Source of the DNA: Candidatus Methanoflorens crillii
GTDB taxonomy: Archaea > Halobacteriota > Bog-38 > Methanoflorentales > Methanoflorentaceae
Direction of reading: 5' to 3'
NCBI GenBank assembly: GCA_003162175.1
Contig: PMMR01000056.1
Span: 20,737 to 63,342, forward strand
DNA: 42,606 bases
Part shown: piece by piece, positions 8,186 through 15,955 of the stretch
Position numbering within the stretch: position 1 is the stretch's first letter
Layout: each line of letters begins with the position of its first letter
Notes under the pieces: generated by a model
Told to the model about the DNA's origin: nothing
The model's database searches: none
The model's input: the letters and a program-made list of their open reading frames with translations, nothing else
Program-made: the position numbers and the translations under genes

Positions 8186-9682
8186 CTAGACGTGCGCCTC
8201 TGCCAGACTCTCCTCTGCCGCCTGCGTTACGGATTCCGTCACCTTCACCGGACCCTTGATCAGGAGCGTAACAATCATCGCCACAACAGCAAGGCCGAAG
8301 CCGGTCAGAAAGATATAATCAAAAGCCGTCGCGGTGGGGAGGTTTGGCCCCATCATCGGACCACGTGGCGTCTGAATAATAACCGGTGCTACGTACGTGG
8401 CGAGGAAGACGCCGGCTATCGTCGGTCCGACCGAGCCGCCGACGGTCCTGAACACGGTGTTCATTCCTGTGGCGGCGCCGGTTTGCGCCTGTTCAACGGA
8501 CTGTAGGATGATGTTGATCATCGCCGTGAACATGAAGCTGACGCCGACACACACGAAGACAGCCCCGAGCGCCACCTGGGCTTCGGTCGCACGGAACAGG
8601 TAGTAGTAATAGAAGCTGGCAGCGAGAATGGCCGCACCGATGAAGAGCGGCAGCTTCGCGCCGCGCCGCGTGACGATCACGCCGGCGACCGGTCCGGCGA
8701 CGAGCATAAAGGCCGCCGCGGGCGCGAGGATCTCTCCCGCACGGAAGATATCGGTGCCGAATCCGACCGGCGCCGGGTACTCCATAAGGTACACGACGCT
8801 CTGAAACAGCATGAACATAGCGAGTCCGGATACAAACGAGGTGATGTTCGGCAGGAACACGTTCCGCTTACGGAGCATGGCGAGGTCGATCATCGGGTCG
8901 CGTGTGCGCATCTCGATGACGATGAACACGATGATAAACACGAACGCCAGGGCCAACAGGCTGATGATGAACCCCGAGGTCCAGCCCCGCGACGTTCCCT
9001 CCGTCATCGCGATGAGGAACGAGACGATAGCGATCGCGAACGTTATGGCGCCAGGAAAATCCACGCGTGAGGGGGTGCGGATGGGGGACTCTTTCAGCGT
9101 GAGTGCGGCGACGACAACCAGCACCAGGGCGACGGGAATCACTGAGTGATACGTCGTCTGCCACCCGTAGTTGTTCGCGACCCACGAGCCGACGACGAGT
9201 CCCACCGCCGCGCCGACACCGAACATCGCGCTCACGATGCCCGTCGCCGTCGGCACCCGCTCAGGCGGGAACTCGTCGCGGATGATCGCAAACGCGAGCG
9301 GGAATATCGCAAGTCCGATCCCCTGAATGGCTCTGAACAAAAGGAGCGACGCCAAACTCCACGCAAATCCGTTGCCGATGACGCCCACGGTGTACAGAAC
9401 CATCGCGATGAGGAAGAACCGCCTTTTTCCGTACGAGTCTCCGAGCTTTCCTAATATCGGGGTCGCCACGGCACCGACGACGAGGTAAATCGAGATGACC
9501 CACGCCGTCCACGTCGTGGTGGTGTTATACTGCGTCTGTATCGTGGGCAGGGCGGCGATCAGCATCGTCTCGGTGTACATGATCATGAGGGCGATGAGTG
9601 ACAGGAGGAGCAAAATCCCCGTTCCAGAGCCCGCTAAGGCAGTGGAACGCGTCTGTTTCGTGTTGTGCGCAGTTTCGTTCAT
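8186..9682 (-). CDS. MFS drug exporter, DHA2 (EmrB/QacA) family, 14 membrane spans
   Basis: The 498-residue product has the 14-span layout of DHA2 antiporters. Motif A is GKLGDSYGKRRFFLIA between spans 2 and 3, IQGIGLAIFPLAF lies in span 4, and the motif C-like GPTIAG is in a late span. The first spans carry METMLIAALPTIQTQYN-type residues (MIMYTETMLIAALPTI). It should sit in the cytoplasmic membrane and expel hydrophobic compounds using the proton gradient. I chose the ATG at 9682, preceded by GAAGG, over an ATG 15 codons upstream at 9727. The PadR gene lies upstream in the same direction (about 90-bp gap) and probably controls this gene in an operon, an arrangement common for PadR-exporter pairs. 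The C-terminal tail is acidic. Confidence 0.9.
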   Translation of the reverse strand: MNETAHNTKQTRSTALAGSGTGILLLLSLIALMIMYTETMLIAALPTIQTQYNTTTTWTAWVISIYLVVGAVATPILGKLGDSYGKRRFFLIAMVLYTVGVIGNGFAWSLASLLLFRAIQGIGLAIFPLAFAIIRDEFPPERVPTATGIVSAMFGVGAAVGLVVGSWVANNYGWQTTYHSVIPVALVLVVVAALTLKESPIRTPSRVDFPGAITFAIAIVSFLIAMTEGTSRGWTSGFIISLLALAFVFIIVFIVIEMRTRDPMIDLAMLRKRNVFLPNITSFVSGLAMFMLFQSVVYLMEYPAPVGFGTDIFRAGEILAPAAAFMLVAGPVAGVIVTRRGAKLPLFIGAAILAASFYYYYLFRATEAQVALGAVFVCVGVSFMFTAMINIILQSVEQAQTGAATGMNTVFRTVGGSVGPTIAGVFLATYVAPVIIQTPRGPMMGPNLPTATAFDYIFLTGFGLAVVAMIVTLLIKGPVKVTESVTQAAEESLAEAHV

Positions 9683-9769
9683 GCGTGTGCCTTCGTTTGT
9701 TCTTTCTTTCCTTCTAAGGCGCCTCATTTAGGCAGCGACGTGTTTTTTTTCCTACCGATCGCGAGCGGC

Positions 9770-10135
9770 TTACGGAGTAGAGGACGGCGCGGTACGTTCC
9801 AGTATGTCGTCAATGATCGTGAGCAGACCTTTGACGAGTGGCCGTTTTTCCAGGGCGCCTTCACGCAGCGTCCGCTTTCCTTGCTCGGTGATCTCGTACA
9901 CGATCTTTTCGCGACCACCAATCGGTTCTCCGGCGCGCACGTCGCCTGCCTCTTTTAACTTGTGCAAATGAGGGTAGACGTTTCCGGCGGTCGCCTTGAA
10001 CTGACCGTGACTGCGCTCCTTGATGAGCTGCGCGATTTCATACCCGCTCATCGGTCCTTGTGTGAGTAGAAAGTACAGAACAAAAAGAGAATATGATCGT
10101 AGCGCGTGCCGGGATAACAGTTCTACCTCCGTCAT
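9770..10135 (-). CDS. PadR-family transcriptional regulator
   Basis: A 121-residue protein with the PadR winged helix: YFLLTQGPMSGYEIAQLI, then the recognition part KATAGNVYPHLHKLKEAG and wing residues GREKIVYEITEQGKRTL. The C-terminal helix is short, so it is of the small PadR type that dimerises through that helix. PadR proteins repress exporter or phenolic-stress genes and release DNA on ligand binding. The exporter immediately downstream is the likely target. A perfect palindrome overlaps the AT-rich promoter upstream (10155-10168), suggesting autoregulation. Confidence 0.9.
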   Translation of the reverse strand: MTEVELLSRHALRSYSLFVLYFLLTQGPMSGYEIAQLIKERSHGQFKATAGNVYPHLHKLKEAGDVRAGEPIGGREKIVYEITEQGKRTLREGALEKRPLVKGLLTIIDDILERTAPSSTP

Positions 10136-10154
10136 AATCTTGTAATATATGTGA

Positions 10155-10168
10155 CTGTTATATAACAG
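10155..10168 (-). promoter_or_regulatory. Palindromic operator over the TATA box of the padR-exporter unit
   Basis: CTGTTATATAACAG is a perfect 14-bp palindrome whose centre TTATATAA fits an archaeal TATA box, about 20 bases before the padR start codon. A second palindrome, AACAT-GATAT-ATGTT, lies at about 10181-10196. A regulator bound here would block TBP, as expected for PadR autorepression. Confidence 0.55.
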
Positions 10169-10403
10169 CTACTGTTGTGTAAACATGATATATGTTTTCC
10201 TTAGACCGTTCCGCTCTAGCGAGGCAATAGCTGCAGGCCGCTCCGTATAGCACCACATACTTAAGCTGTGCGTCTCGCCGCGCCCGCCCCACACTCTCGA
10301 TAAGTTCTTCTAGTGGCACTGTGTGAAGGTAGGCCGCAAAAAGGTTGTAGACGGCCTGTTTCTTATCGCCTGCATCCGCTTGAGAGGGGGGTTGCTTGCA
10401 CAA
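10158..10403 (-). CDS. Doubtful small ORF (81 aa)
   Basis: The frame starts at TTG and has a fairly protein-like middle (VYNLFAAYLHTVPLEELIES, then GRARRDAQLKYVVLYG). There is no ribosome-binding site, and its 3' end runs through the padR promoter palindrome. It could be a gene remnant. I see no family motif. Confidence 0.25.
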   Translation of the reverse strand: MCKQPPSQADAGDKKQAVYNLFAAYLHTVPLEELIESVGRARRDAQLKYVVLYGAACSYCLARAERSKENIYHVYTTVAVI

Positions 10404-10547
10404 ATAGTGAGTCTGTCCGGCAGGTAATAATTCTGCGGCAAAAACGCGCTGAAAGTGAAAGAAACAGAAAAGAGAAAAGGGGGAAGAACCCCTTTCACGA
10501 CCTTATGCCTCATCATGAAATCTGCGTGCAAACATACCGGTTTTTAG

Positions 10548-10590
10548 AGAACAAAAAAAAAGAGAATCCCTCTGAGTGGTGCAGGGGGTC
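10548..10590 (-). terminator. Hairpin plus T9 after the satP pseudogene
   Basis: Just past the TGA of the minus-strand pseudogene, an imperfect stem (GAGGACCCCC paired with GAGGGATTCTC) is followed by nine T residues. A second hairpin, AGGGG-TTCTT-CCCCT with a pyrimidine-rich tail, follows at about 10475-10495. Confidence 0.5.
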
Positions 10591-10594
10591 CTCT

Positions 10595-11191
10595 TCACCC
10601 CAGCGGAGCAACGGTCTTGTTGTACACCTCATCTAGTACCTCTGCGAGGCCGGCATAGATTGCCGAGAAACCGGTGATGATCCCTTCATAGTTCAGCAAC
10701 CACGATAATGGTGGCATTCCTCGTTATCTCACCAATTGCCAGCAGGAAGAAGAGCACTGCGAGTAAACCAAGGACAAGTTGCAATGCCCGGGTTGTTTTG
10801 AGCGCACCGATCAACATGACCAGCGTAAAGAGTCCCTACATCGCAAAGTAGGCCGCCATCCCACTCGCACTTGTCGCATCCACGAGTCCCAGTTTCGCGA
10901 GAACCAGAAGGCCGACAAGGGATAGATAGAAAAACCCGAAAGACAGGAATGCGGTCATCCCGAACGTGTTGTTCTTCGTCCACTCCAGGATCCCTGCAAC
11001 AATCGGGGCGAGACCCCCGTAGAAGATCCCCATCGCGAGGATCATCGAACCGAGCCCAAAGAGCCCTGCATTGCTCAAGCTAAAAAGGGACGGTTATCAC
11101 CCCTAAGGCGATTAGCCCGAGCGCCGCCGGGTTTGCGGTCACGTCCAGGTTTTCACCTGGGTGATGTCTTCGTTCCCGGTTCGTTTGTCAT
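10595..11191 (-). pseudogene. satP: Acetate uptake transporter pseudogene (GPR1/FUN34/YaaH, SatP type)
   Basis: The start ATG at 11191 has AGGAGAG upstream and the final TGA gives the expected length (about 190 codons), but the frame is broken several times. Recognisable pieces in order: TANPAALGLIALGVITVPF, then LSNAGLFGLGSMILAMGIFYGG (split here as one motif), [36 protein letters not shown], and FSAIYAGLAEVLDEVYN. These match six-span SatP proteins. Damage: a frameshift near codon 11, a TAG plus frameshift before LSNAG, a TAG replacing the conserved Trp before GLFTLVM (10836-10838), and a frameshift near 10690. It was once an inner-membrane acetate/succinate-proton symporter, plausible for an acetate-using methanogen. 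Confidence 0.85.
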
Positions 11192-11229
11192 AATCGTTCA
11201 CTCTCCTGTATTATTTTAAGTGAGGAAGA

Positions 11230-11520
11230 TTATGCTTTTTCAGCAGAATAAACACTTATTTCCAGTTCTTTCGCAATCATATCTTTAATGGCTGCACCAA
11301 ATGCTTTGAAATGTTCCGTTTGCATGTGGGTCTCTAATACTTCTCTGTTTTCCCATTGCTCAAACATCACAAGAACATCCTTATCTTGAGTGCTGGCAAA
11401 TAACTCATAACTGATACACCCTAATTCTGAACAGGTGGGTCCAATTACATCCTGAGATATTGAAATAATTTTATCCCTATCGCCCGGTTTGGCTGTTATA
11501 GTGGCTTTTACTATGATCAT
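11230..11520 (-). CDS. ABM-fold monooxygenase (YgiN-like)
   Basis: This 96-residue protein has the dimeric ferredoxin-like ABM fold pattern: MIIVKATITAKPGDRDKI, a GCISYELFAS strand, VMFEQWENREVLETHMQTEH and FKAFGAAIKDM. The central ELF/EQW/H arrangement is the family hallmark. Members act as cofactor-free monooxygenases or quinol oxidases, or as small stress proteins; the substrate cannot be told. It is cytoplasmic. A strong AAGGAGG lies 7 bases before the ATG, with an AT-rich TATA-like region (TTTCATAAAG) just upstream. It stands alone beside the satP pseudogene. Confidence 0.85.
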   Translation of the reverse strand: MIIVKATITAKPGDRDKIISISQDVIGPTCSELGCISYELFASTQDKDVLVMFEQWENREVLETHMQTEHFKAFGAAIKDMIAKELEISVYSAEKA

Positions 11521-11912
11521 ATCCTATCCTCCTTAATTTTACTTTATGAAATTGGATCATACGATCTATAACAATTTCTCTATCCGATTTATGTACACTT
11601 CAGACCATAACCATCTTTCTAATTGCTACTTTTGCCTAGTTTGCGACCTTTTCTTCAACTTTAACTGCGAATTCACAATTTAAAAGACATTTTTTAACTA
11701 TTTATTTAGTTTAGTGGGGTATGATCAAACGGAAAAACATCTCAGGACGCGAAAGATGTAGGCTAGAGATGTAGGCTAGACGGGATATTCACCAGACTTC
11801 TGTTCGTATCTTGTGTCTCTTTACCACAATTAGGCGAAGTAATTAGCCGACTTGTCCTCAGTTCTTTGGCATCACGGAGCTAAGCAGCTGACGGTTCAAA
11901 ATCGCACCCGCT
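11521..11912. other. AT-rich intergenic region
   Basis: The first 50 bases hold the promoter of the minus-strand monooxygenase gene. A short direct repeat, GATGTAGGCTAGA, occurs at about 11755-11780. Otherwise I see nothing here. Confidence 0.4.
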
Positions 11913-12347
11913 ATGGCCGATAACTCTTCGTTTCGGCGCTGCGCTTGCAGCGGCGGAAAGCGAATCATAAGCATTAAATGCGCGGCGCAAACCACTTTAA
12001 CTGCTATGCTAGCCGCTGAACATTACCCATATCATGGTGTTGCGAGGCCAAACCACGAGCTGCTGGAAGTCCATCGCAGCAAAATCTCGCTCCACCTCGC
12101 CAAGGCAGGATACAACTACCCTGCAATACGCCTTCCCTTCACGTTTTCTGCGCTTTTAGGGCTATCGACGCGCATCTATCAAACGGTGCATGATGGGGCT
12201 CTTGCCCTTCTTGTTGTCTCTTCTTCTCACAAAGGTGAAGAAAGAAGGGCGCAGAAATCAGAAAACTTCGCCATTAGCTCTAGACACTCGTATTTACACG
12301 GTGGGAATCAAGCTTTCCAATCGCTTCGAGCTCATCTGTTTTTTTGA
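11913..12347 (+). CDS. Doubtful ORF with a coding-like centre
   Basis: The 144-codon frame has a centre that reads like real protein (YPAIRLPFTFSALLGLSTRI, YQTVHDGALALLVV), reminiscent of short hypothetical proteins I associate with methanogen genomes. That recollection is unverified. Both ends have low-complexity, shadow-like composition and there is no good ribosome-binding site. It may be a fragment of a short conserved ORF, or a conserved non-protein element read in one frame. Confidence 0.3.
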   Translation: MADNSSFRRCACSGGKRIISIKCAAQTTLTAMLAAEHYPYHGVARPNHELLEVHRSKISLHLAKAGYNYPAIRLPFTFSALLGLSTRIYQTVHDGALALLVVSSSHKGEERRAQKSENFAISSRHSYLHGGNQAFQSLRAHLFF

Positions 12348-12370
12348 TTCGGAAGCTCACACACTCAGCT

Positions 12371-12517
12371 TTAAAGCTTAATTTTTAGCCACCGTTCTTC
12401 GTATCTCTTCATCCTCGCGTTGCGGGTGCGAATCCAGCACGCCCAAAGTATCAGGCGCGCTGCGCTGAAGGCCACGAGCAGAATGAGAAGGAGAACCACT
12501 GCGTTCACTGCGTTCAT
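12371..12517 (-). CDS. 48-residue single-span membrane protein
   Basis: From the ATG at 12517 the product begins MNAVNAVVLLLILLVAFSAA, one hydrophobic helix of about 20 residues, followed by WACWIRTRNAR and a strongly basic cytoplasmic tail ending ERWLKIKL. The positive-inside rule predicts an outside N-terminus. GTGAGTG lies before the start, and a TATA-like GTTAAAATG is just upstream. The direct AACGCAGTG repeat encodes NAVNAV. Small proteins of this shape often regulate larger membrane complexes; the divergent GT-C-like gene at 12679 is a possible partner, but there is no direct evidence. Confidence 0.5.
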   Translation of the reverse strand: MNAVNAVVLLLILLVAFSAARLILWACWIRTRNARMKRYEERWLKIKL

Positions 12518-12618
12518 AATTCACTCACATTTTAACGTGCTTCTTGGTTTGTTTGCTCATGACATTATATCTTGGCTATACATCTAGTTCTATGCTGTTA
12601 GCTACCGAATTCAAAACA

Positions 12619-12633
12619 CGAGCTTTAAGCTCG
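12619..12633 (+). promoter_or_regulatory. Palindrome with CTTTAAGC core before the GT-C-like gene
   Basis: CGAGCTTTAAGCTCG is a perfect palindrome about 45 bases before the ATG at 12679. The core CTTTAAGC resembles the core before the lipoprotein and propeller genes, and probably includes the TATA element. Confidence 0.4.
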
Positions 12634-12678
12634 GTTATGCCTCCTAACTCGTGACGTTCCTAATCATGTGGGGTAAAG

Positions 12679-13935
12679 ATGGCGCTAGTGAATTATCTGA
12701 CGAGTAGGGGCTTTGTGCTAAAGGCGCTCCTGTTACTTTTAGGTGCCTTCTATCTTTTCGCTGGCGCGCTGCCCAAGTCCGGCGATTACTGGATAATCAC
12801 CAACATATCCACGGCCTTCGCAGTCGACCCGCTGCACTTTATGGCCGACACGCGAGGCATCGCTTTCCCACCCACCTTCTACGCGCTGCATGGGGCGTGG
12901 CTATGGCTTGGCTCATCTCTTTTTCACTATAACCTATCAGTTTCACCGTACAATCCTTCCGCGCGCGTTTTATTACAAACAAGCTCCAGCATCTTCTATT
13001 TCTGGGGAATGATACCAATATTGGCGGCGCTGTTCCTCTCTATAGGGATAGCGCACAAAGAGCTCCGGAATAAGTGGCTTACGTTGATTTACTTCGGGCC
13101 CATCACGTTCGCATCGGTGATAATCTGGGGCCAAATTGACGTGGTCTGCGTCCTTTTCATATTCGCCTCGATGATACTATTGCGCAGGGCGTTGAAAGCT
13201 CAGAAGTATCTCTCCTTGTTACTGCTTGGTTACCTAACGCTCGGCGTGTCCATGCAGTTCAAAACCTACGGCGGGCTGTTGCTACCAGTTTATGCCATAT
13301 ACACACTGGCACTGGTAAGAACGAGAAAGCTCGATACAGCGAAATCGCTGCTCACATTGGGGTCTTGCTTGGCCACGTTCCTCGTAGCGACGTTTATCGT
13401 GTGGCTGCCGTATCCAGGGTGGTTCAGCACGATAATGCTTCATGGCGAGTCAAACTATCTATTGCACACGCCCTCGCCACTTTTTCAAGTGCCAATATGG
13501 GTGCTGGGCTACGCGTTTATACTATGCTACACGGCCGTGAGAGTCTACAGGAAGCCCCTTACGTTTCTTCGTGACGACCGGTATTTTGCCTTCGATAACT
13601 TCGTTATCGTAGCTTGGTTCTTCATAGCGGTGTTTACCCGGCCCCAGTGGTGGGTGTTCCTCTTACCGCCCGCTCTCTTAGTCCTTGATAGTTTTCGGAG
13701 CAAGAATGGAATTGTCTTCTGCATTCTGACTCTCTTCACTTACCTGTTCTACGCGAACGCATCCATAGGAGGGTTTTGGCTGGCCCGCGTCCCCGTCTGG
13801 GACGTAATAACGGTGATTTCTCGAATCTGGTATGGGTGGGTTTTCGCATTCCTAGCGGGTTTGCTGTTGTTCTGGGTATTCGTGCTGAGCAGAGAGCTTA
13901 GCGATAAGGAGGTTAAGTCAAGTACTACAGCCTAA
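12679..13935 (+). CDS. Polytopic GT-C-like glycosyltransferase (GT87/DUF2029-like)
   Basis: A 418-residue membrane protein with roughly 9-11 hydrophobic spans. It has a long loop after span 1 with DYWIITNIST and FPPTFYALHGAW, then the strong family cue WGQIDVVCVLFIFASMILL followed by a basic turn, YLTLGVSMQFKTYGGLLLPV, and a late TRPQWWVFLLPPALLV. The GQxD-span-R-R and FK-x(5)-P pattern is typical of GT-C mannosyltransferases that use dolichol-phosphate sugars and act on the outer membrane face. The catalytic acidic residue is not certain; the first-loop aspartate (GDYW) is a candidate. It probably helps decorate surface glycans. It stands alone, without glycosylation neighbours, and may be a horizontally shuffled gene. 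Confidence 0.7.
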   Translation: MALVNYLTSRGFVLKALLLLLGAFYLFAGALPKSGDYWIITNISTAFAVDPLHFMADTRGIAFPPTFYALHGAWLWLGSSLFHYNLSVSPYNPSARVLLQTSSSIFYFWGMIPILAALFLSIGIAHKELRNKWLTLIYFGPITFASVIIWGQIDVVCVLFIFASMILLRRALKAQKYLSLLLLGYLTLGVSMQFKTYGGLLLPVYAIYTLALVRTRKLDTAKSLLTLGSCLATFLVATFIVWLPYPGWFSTIMLHGESNYLLHTPSPLFQVPIWVLGYAFILCYTAVRVYRKPLTFLRDDRYFAFDNFVIVAWFFIAVFTRPQWWVFLLPPALLVLDSFRSKNGIVFCILTLFTYLFYANASIGGFWLARVPVWDVITVISRIWYGWVFAFLAGLLLFWVFVLSRELSDKEVKSSTTA

Positions 13936-13997
13936 TGGTGCCGATACTGCTTTGCTGCAACTTGTACGTCTTTGCTTCCGCAACCAGCGCGAAATTG

Positions 13998-14213
13998 TTA
14001 TAATTCGACTTTATCAGGTTCCACTCTAACGCTAACGTGGCTCTGATTGCCGGCTGCGAGTGGTGGCAGGATGTGCGACAACAGTTGCTCTGCGCTGAGT
14101 GGGCGGACTGTACCGTTTGGACTGGTTTGTTCCCAGCCATTCTTCACTTTGCGGTAGCTCTGTGTCCAGTCGTGTTTGGTCGTGATGTAAATTGTGCACT
14201 CAGTGTTCTTCAT
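13998..14213 (-). CDS. Small orphan protein (71 aa)
   Basis: The ATG is preceded by AGAGGAG six bases away, so I prefer this frame to the overlapping one at 13925-14140. The sequence begins MKNTECTIYITTKHDWTQSY, continues RKVKNGWEQTSPNGTVR and ends with a short acidic strand (SVRVEPDKVEL). It is compact, soluble and probably beta-rich, with no cysteine pair or membrane helix. I do not recognise it. Unknown function. Confidence 0.55.
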   Translation of the reverse strand: MKNTECTIYITTKHDWTQSYRKVKNGWEQTSPNGTVRPLSAEQLLSHILPPLAAGNQSHVSVRVEPDKVEL

Positions 14214-14282
14214 GTTGTCTCCTCTTCTCGTAATGCGTTCGCGCAGCGTGTACTAGGCGCGGCTCTTTTGACGCATTTCCTT

Positions 14283-14834
14283 CTACAAGGTTGCGCTCGC
14301 ATTAGCCACGTTAATGACGTTATCGTATTGCGTGACTGCGTACGCCTTCTCAGATGCGCCTAGTATACCCCTCTCCGTATATGGGTAGGCTTTGTAAACG
14401 CTTGGATAATGCCCAGTTGCGTTATGATAGGTGTTACTGGTTGGGTCGCTCGTGTAATCAGTGTTCTTAAAGCTATAATTGGCCTTGTCAAATGCGGTCA
14501 AAAAGCTTGTTGCGTCTTGCGTTGTAGGAAAAGAGCGCACAGTGTCGTTCACCGAGACTGTAGCGGTAAGGCCAAAACTGCTATTGCCGGGAGTATCGAA
14601 CGTAAAAAGAATATTGGCGCTCGTCGCATTGTTCCAGGTCACGTTCCACGCACTGATTGTAGTTGATTGATTTCCGTTAATCTCTTGCTTGTACGCATCG
14701 ATAAGCTTCTCAAGCGTTGGGTCGTGCACTTGTGGTGTCGGACTCGTAGCGGGGTTATTTGTGCTATTTGTGCTATTTGTGCACCCCTCTATAGATAACG
14801 AGGCAATCATCACCAGCACTATGATAACTAACAA
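14283..14834 (-). CDS. Lipoprotein with Asn/Ser/Thr-rich stalk
   Basis: A hydrophobic N-terminus (LLVIIVLVMIASLSIEGC) leads to a lipobox-like IEGC, then a stalk of NSTNSTNNPATSP coded by a 9-bp tandem repeat, then a globular domain (LEKLIDAYKQEIN, SANILFTFDTPGN, SFLTAFDKANYSF). At least six N-x-S/T sequons mark it as an extracellular glycoprotein. The listed start is TTG. A better ribosome-binding fit (GGGGGG, then 6-9 bases) points to ATA codons at 14846 or 14843, giving IIKKLLVII. That would be a non-canonical AUA start or a lost ATG. The upstream element at 14862-14888 resembles that of the propeller genes. Confidence 0.7.
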   Translation of the reverse strand: MLVIIVLVMIASLSIEGCTNSTNSTNNPATSPTPQVHDPTLEKLIDAYKQEINGNQSTTISAWNVTWNNATSANILFTFDTPGNSSFGLTATVSVNDTVRSFPTTQDATSFLTAFDKANYSFKNTDYTSDPTSNTYHNATGHYPSVYKAYPYTERGILGASEKAYAVTQYDNVINVANASATL

Positions 14835-14861
14835 CTTCTTTATTATACGAATCCCCCCTAA

Positions 14862-14888
14862 CGGACGGCGGTGTGATAGCTTAAAGCG
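14862..14888 (-). promoter_or_regulatory. Promoter element shared with propeller genes
   Basis: On the coding strand: CTTTAAGCTATCACACCGCC then GTCCG. Over a 20-bp core it matches the 2251-2282 element at 17 positions (TTAAGCT-x3-CAC-x-CCGCCGT). Confidence 0.4.
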
Positions 14889-14933
14889 TTCTCTTTCAAG
14901 CTAATACAATTCAAAAAGAAAATTACGGAACTG

Positions 14934-14969
14934 AAAAAAAAACACGCCCCCGTCACGTTACGGGGGCGT
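14934..14969 (-). terminator. Strong intrinsic-type terminator after propeller gene 3
   Basis: On the minus strand a perfect 10-bp stem, ACGCCCCCGT paired with ACGGGGGCGT, with a 6-base loop, is followed at once by GTTTTTTTTT. It lies about 50 bases past the stop of the 15023-15955 gene. Confidence 0.85.
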
Positions 14970-15022
14970 TAGGCCTGTCGTTGTTCGGTGTCTCCGTCTC
15001 GGTACAGCAACCGCTGAGGGCG

Positions 15023-15955
15023 CTAGGGGGGGCTGCCAGCGGAGGTCCATTGGGAGATGAGACCGGTAACGTCATGTATGCCATACCAGACTTGCCCGCT
15101 AGTGCTGGTGAAACACACTAAGGTGTGGTCACTGACCGTGAGGGTAGCGCCCGGTGAGGAACTAGATAGTGCCTGGGGGGGCGTTACGCCGACTGATGCC
15201 CAGTGGGCCCCATATGCCCCGGCAATGTTTTGCCAGAGCTGATTGTTCGTGCCTTGTACAATGACCCATAGGTCTTGGCTCACGGCGGGTCCTGTACCGG
15301 CAAGAACGTGTCCACCGAGGGATGTCCAGCTAGACCAACCGTGATTATAGGCCCTCTGCCAGACAGCGCCGTCACTGCCGCGGGCAAAGACGTCGACTAC
15401 ACCTGTACTCGGTGACGCCGCAGCGGGCGACGCCGTAAGCGTGCCGCCGAGGGATTCCCACGCCGACCACGTCGCGCCGTTCCACCATTTATGATACAGC
15501 GCGCCGTTCGTACCTTCTGCAAAGACGTCGAGACGACCTGCTGACCATGAAGCGACAGCGGGTCCCGTGTTAGGAGCGAGTTGCCCGCCGAGAGAGTACC
15601 AGCTAGACCAGCCCCCATTATAGGTCCTCTGATAGACAGCGCCGTTACTGCCGCGCACAAAGACGTCGACACGAGTGGTGGTGCCCCAAGAGACGGCTGC
15701 CGGTGATGAGGTGCAGATTCCACCAACGGAGTTCCAGGTACCGCTACCGCCAATAACAGACTTGCTCCAGAGGGTACCACTATTGTCGACGGCAAAGATG
15801 TTACTTTGCCCGTTGGCAAATGAGGTGCTCGCGGCGGGGCCTGTCGTCCCCATGCTAATACCACTCGCGCTCGCCGCGCTGCTTACCACAGCAAAAAGAG
15901 AGACGAGCACGATGGCCGCCATAGCAATACTTACGACCGAATATTTATAGTTCAT
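15023..15955 (-). CDS. Secreted PLL/DUF346-type beta-propeller protein 3
   Basis: A 310-residue paralog of the propellers at 1.2-3.5 kb. The signal peptide is MNYKYSVVSIAMAAIVLVSL, ending near SSAASAS. Blades carry WSSWYSLGGQLAPNTGPAV, RLDVFAEGTNGALYHKWW, WSAWESLGGTLTASPAAA and VDVFARGSDGAVWQRAY, again alternating 'NTGP' and 'SPAA' loops. The repeat is more regular than in the other two copies, and tyrosine often replaces tryptophan in the LW position. No enzymatic residues are seen; extracellular glycan binding is the likely role. A TTTTAAGC box lies about 90 bases upstream, and a strong hairpin terminator follows, so it is a single-gene transcript. Confidence 0.85.
   Translation of the reverse strand: MNYKYSVVSIAMAAIVLVSLFAVVSSAASASGISMGTTGPAASTSFANGQSNIFAVDNSGTLWSKSVIGGSGTWNSVGGICTSSPAAVSWGTTTRVDVFVRGSNGAVYQRTYNGGWSSWYSLGGQLAPNTGPAVASWSAGRLDVFAEGTNGALYHKWWNGATWSAWESLGGTLTASPAAASPSTGVVDVFARGSDGAVWQRAYNHGWSSWTSLGGHVLAGTGPAVSQDLWVIVQGTNNQLWQNIAGAYGAHWASVGVTPPQALSSSSPGATLTVSDHTLVCFTSTSGQVWYGIHDVTGLISQWTSAGSPP

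Noticed and set aside
10836-10838. TAG inside the satP frame as a pyrrolysine codon
   Set aside because: The TAG replaces a conserved tryptophan, and the same gene has several frameshifts, so decay explains it better than recoding.
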